Shown: positions 6,228 through 8,065 of the stretch, piece by piece | Numbering within the stretch: position 1 is the stretch's first letter | How the letters are laid out: each line of letters begins with the position of its first letter | Origin: an uncultured Bacilli bacterium | GTDB taxonomy: Bacteria > Bacillota_I > Bacilli_A > RF39 > UBA660 | Assembly (NCBI GenBank): GCA_948552115.1 | Contig: CAOWNX010000031.1 | Span: 1 to 8,065 of the forward strand | Length of the DNA: 8,065 nucleotides | Reading direction: 5' to 3' | Made by a program: the position numbers and the translations under genes | Notes under the pieces: model-generated | Databases searched by the model: none | What the model was told of the DNA's origin: nothing | What the model saw: the letters and a program-made list of their open reading frames with translations, nothing else

Positions 6228-7170
6228 ACATAAGAAAGGAGTCCTGATAACTATTATCGTAGGACTCCTAATTTTTTTCCCACTAACTGTAAGTTCTCTA
6301 GTACTCAAAAATATGAAAATAGAAACCAAGAAAAAAATGGCAGACAATCCAAATCATGAATTCTTCTTTAATGGTTCTCTTTACTTTTATGATGAAACTG
6401 GAGAATTACTAGGAACTTACAAATGCTATACCAATGAATGCAACTATGCCAAAAACAAGATTACCGATGATAAATATTCCATAGATTATTATAAAGAAGG
6501 TGGAGATTATATTCCCATTATCAATCGAAATTATGTATTTTTAACCGATATGGATTCTCATCCTTTTCTTTATGACTTATCAAGTGAAAGAACTGTAACT
6601 TCTTACATCTCCGTAAAAGATTATGGAATAGGACTCGAAAATAACTACTATATTGTCGAAAATGACCAAGGACTATTTGGGATCCTATCTTTAGAAAATG
6701 GTCCAGAATTAAAAGTTCCCTTTAACTTTGATTTTTTAGGAGTAGCCAATTTTCGAAATGAAGAAGAAAACAAATTAATGAGCGATTTCTTTGTTGGAAA
6801 AAAAGATTCCGATTGGTATTTAATTGATGGCAATGGTGCAACACTAACCAGTGTCATAGATCGAGAAATTGTAACCTACAACGGAAAAAATATCATTGTA
6901 AATGACATCAATGGCTACGAACTAATTGACTATAAAAATATGGAAGTATTAGAAAATGGTCCATTCGAACACCTGTCATTCACAGGAAAATATCTAAACA
7001 TTTTAACAAATACCTATGAGTTTTACGTCTATGATTTAACAAAAAAAGAACCCATATCGAAAACGCATGATGTAAAGCCAACCGATTCCATTACTTCGAG
7101 AATCAACAGAGATGGAAAATTGGAAGTTGTTTTAAATGAAAAAGTAGTAGAGACGGTTGCTATTTCTTAA
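6214..7170 (+). CDS. Paralogous signal-anchored protein with one copy of the same module, 318 aa
   Basis: No named family is recognised. After eight cytoplasmic residues (METNEHKK) comes one membrane segment, about residues 9-31, and then an extracytoplasmic domain. Residues about 53-276 repeat the module of the preceding protein: NGSLYFYD, LLGTYKC, C76 after four residues, IPIINRNYVFLTD, LYDL, ISVKDYG, FGILSL, DWYLIDGNG, DREIVTYN, YELIDYKN and FYVYDL. C71 and C76 are its only cysteines. I chose ATG 6214 because the membrane segment then follows directly, as in a signal anchor. An in-frame ATG at 6124 would add 30 basic residues encoded over the partner's tail. The ribosome binding site is weak (AACGGA, about 8 bases upstream), so translation probably depends on ribosomes finishing the upstream gene, whose stop lies 14 bases into this one. 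A terminator-like hairpin lies in codons about 8-22. Confidence 0.9.
   Translation: METNEHKKGVLITIIVGLLIFFPLTVSSLVLKNMKIETKKKMADNPNHEFFFNGSLYFYDETGELLGTYKCYTNECNYAKNKITDDKYSIDYYKEGGDYIPIINRNYVFLTDMDSHPFLYDLSSERTVTSYISVKDYGIGLENNYYIVENDQGLFGILSLENGPELKVPFNFDFLGVANFRNEEENKLMSDFFVGKKDSDWYLIDGNGATLTSVIDREIVTYNGKNIIVNDINGYELIDYKNMEVLENGPFEHLSFTGKYLNILTNTYEFYVYDLTKKEPISKTHDVKPTDSITSRINRDGKLEVVLNEKVVETVAIS
6237..6278 (+). terminator. Terminator-like hairpin inside the start of the third operon gene
   Basis: AGGAGTCCT (6237-6245) and AGGACTCCT (6261-6269) are exact reverse complements around a 15-base loop, followed by AA and seven Ts (6272-6278). The shape is that of an intrinsic terminator, 9 bases past the stop of the 809-aa gene, yet it lies within the coding sequence of the membrane segment (GVL to LIFF) of the next protein. 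Stem and T-run could end some transcripts and so set the ratio of the two proteins, unless translating ribosomes melt it. Confidence 0.6.
6370..7041 (+). repeat. Module copy C (residues 53-276 of the 318-aa protein)
   Basis: This is the shortest and most compact copy, with the tightest cysteine pair (C71-x4-C76). It keeps the same order of landmarks as copies A and B, which supports duplication within the operon followed by divergence. Confidence 0.7.
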
Positions 7171-7185
7171 AAAAAATGATAAATT
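7157..7185 (+). promoter_or_regulatory. Probable promoter of the T-box/valS transcript
   Basis: TTGCTA (7157-7162) and TAAATT (7180-7185) are separated by 17 bases, with TG at 7177-7178 forming an extended -10. It overlaps the last codons of the preceding gene and would start transcription near 7192, just ahead of the T-box leader. No terminator separates it from the surface operon, so some read-through is likely. Confidence 0.45.
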
Positions 7186-7191
7186 AAATGT

Positions 7192-7381
7192 AATTCACAA
7201 AGAACTAGAGGAGTATTAAAAACAATGCCAGAAAGAGAGTAAGTGGTTGGTGAAAACTTATTGGTACATTTTTAAGAAGGTTGCTAGGGAGTGAAATCGC
7301 AAAAGATTGCGTTATCAAAAAGAGAAAAAAATAAGGTGGTACCACGGGTTTTTCATTCGTCCTTTGCGTATCGCTTTTTTT
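7192..7381 (+). promoter_or_regulatory. T-box riboswitch (tRNA-Val sensing leader)
   Basis: The leader binds uncharged tRNA and switches on the downstream synthetase. Visible parts: an AGAGAG-type element (7234-7239), a Stem I arm TAAGT/ACTTA (7240-7244 with 7256-7260) enclosing GGTTGGTGAAA, and GTA at 7264-7266 as the valine specifier. A small hairpin CGCAA/TTGCG follows (7298-7311). The T-box itself, AAGGTGGTACCACGG (7333-7347), would pair its UGGU bulge with the tRNA acceptor end. Its AAGG can pair with CCTT at 7361-7364 to form the antiterminator. The competing structure is unclear: before the T7 run at 7375-7381 I find only GCG-TAT-CGC. Confidence 0.9.
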
Positions 7382-7401
7382 ATTGGAAAGAAGGAAAATA
7401 T

Positions 7402-8065
7402 ATGCTAAGCAAAAAGTACAATGCAATGGAAACCGAACAAAAATGGATGAATTATTGGAAAGAGGAACATATCTATAAATTTATTCCCGATCAAAGAGAA
7501 GTATTCTCAATCGATACTCCACCACCAACAGTAAATGGAAAAATTCATATTGGACATATCTTTTCTTATTCACAAACAGAAATGATAGCAAGATACAAAC
7601 GCCTTCGTGGATACAATATCTTCTATCCCTTTGGCTTTGATGACAATGGACTTCCAAGTGAGAGATTAGTGGAAAAAACAATTGGCAAAAAAGCACACGA
7701 AATCGGAAGAGAAGCTTTCTCTAAACTTTGTTATGAAACAACAGATAAATATGAGAATGAATTCCAAGAACTTTTTAGTAGACTTGGAGTAAGTACTGAT
7801 TGGGACATACACTATAAAACCGTAAGCCCAAGTACCATAAAAATAAGTCAAGCATCCTTTTTAGATTTGGTAAATAAGGGGCATGCTTATCACAAAGAAA
7901 GTCCAGCTCTTTGGTGTAATGAATGTCTAACCTCCATCGCCCAAGCTGAATTAGAAACCAAAACCATCAACACAACATTTAATTATATAAATTTTAAAAC
8001 AGTAGAAGATAACGAAGAATTTACCATTGCAACAACAAGACCAGAATTGCTTCCTGCCATTGTTT
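7402..8065 (+). CDS. valS: Valyl-tRNA synthetase, N-terminal part (cut by window end)
   Basis: This class I synthetase attaches valine to tRNA-Val in the cytoplasm. The 221 residues present include the ATP-binding signature within PPPTVNGKIHIGH (HIGH at 49-52), the active-site stretch RGYNIFYPFGFDDNGLPSER, a WCNEC motif that may bind zinc, and the start of the CP1 editing domain, TIATTRPELLPA. The KMSKS loop and anticodon domain lie beyond the window. The GUA specifier in the leader agrees with valine. FDDNGLPSER and RPELLPA are typical of the archaeal-type ValS also found in some bacteria, whereas Bacillus-type ValS has a GTDHAGIATQ-like stretch here. The start is set by AAGGA at 7391-7395, 6 bases before the ATG. 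Expression should rise when tRNA-Val is uncharged. Confidence 0.95.
   Translation, partial: MLSKKYNAMETEQKWMNYWKEEHIYKFIPDQREVFSIDTPPPTVNGKIHIGHIFSYSQTEMIARYKRLRGYNIFYPFGFDDNGLPSERLVEKTIGKKAHEIGREAFSKLCYETTDKYENEFQELFSRLGVSTDWDIHYKTVSPSTIKISQASFLDLVNKGHAYHKESPALWCNECLTSIAQAELETKTINTTFNYINFKTVEDNEEFTIATTRPELLPAIV

Noticed and set aside
5957..6347. - strand frames across the overlap of the two module genes
   Set aside because: The sense strand has two well-supported genes here; the hydrophobic reverse translations are shadows of lysine-rich codons.
7171..7205. Terminator for the surface operon after the third gene
   Set aside because: There is an A-run and AT-rich sequence but no inverted repeat, so read-through into the T-box leader is more likely.
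1..8065. Mycoplasma-type code with TGA as tryptophan
   Set aside because: Four gene ends use TGA, but all tryptophans in the translated genes are TGG and no long gene has an internal TGA.
1..8065. CRISPR arrays, insertion sequences, tRNA or rRNA genes
   Set aside because: I found no spaced short direct repeats, transposase motifs, terminal inverted repeats, or tRNA/rRNA signatures on either strand.

Overview
The window is AT-rich (about one third GC by eye) and every supportable gene lies on the + strand. Tryptophan is encoded by TGG in all the genes I translated, and no long gene contains an in-frame TGA, so the code is the ordinary bacterial one, not the Mycoplasma/Spiroplasma code. A T-box leader, strong purine-rich ribosome binding sites and the protein types point to a low-GC Bacillota, most likely an uncultured, perhaps host-associated, Bacilli/Erysipelotrichia/RF39-like lineage. 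That placement is inference.

Region 1 (about 1-1540) is a compact phage-like cassette. It holds the possible tail of an upstream gene, a 56-residue unknown, a small sigma-region-4-like regulator resembling the ArpU/RinA phage regulators, an M23 endopeptidase endolysin with three C-terminal wall-binding-like repeats, and a 64-residue free-standing LysM protein. Stop and start codons touch or overlap through most of it, so the genes are probably co-translated. No holin, integrase or structural gene is visible, so it is either a domesticated remnant or the edge of a prophage.

Region 2 (1541-1911) has no intact gene. It contains protein-like fragments in shifted frames, a perfect 10-bp inverted repeat, and at its end a good sigma-A promoter facing right.

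Region 3 (1912-7170) is a three-gene surface operon. The first gene fuses an ABC ATPase-like domain, with most of its nucleotide-handling motifs destroyed, to an FtsX/MacB-like permease. The second and third are single-pass membrane proteins built from the same extracytoplasmic module of roughly 230-255 residues: two copies in the 809-residue protein and one in the 318-residue protein. Each copy carries one cysteine pair near its start, and these are the only cysteines in either protein. The third gene overlaps the second, and a terminator-like hairpin with a T7 run lies inside its signal-anchor coding sequence. This operon is the best candidate here for an undescribed system, probably a cell-envelope complex in which the permease-like protein works with two module-bearing partners.

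Region 4 (7157-8065) is housekeeping: a promoter, a T-box leader with a GUA (Val) specifier, and the 5' part of valS. The synthetase resembles the archaeal-type ValS rather than the usual Bacillus type, and the leader lacks an obvious full-length terminator arm.
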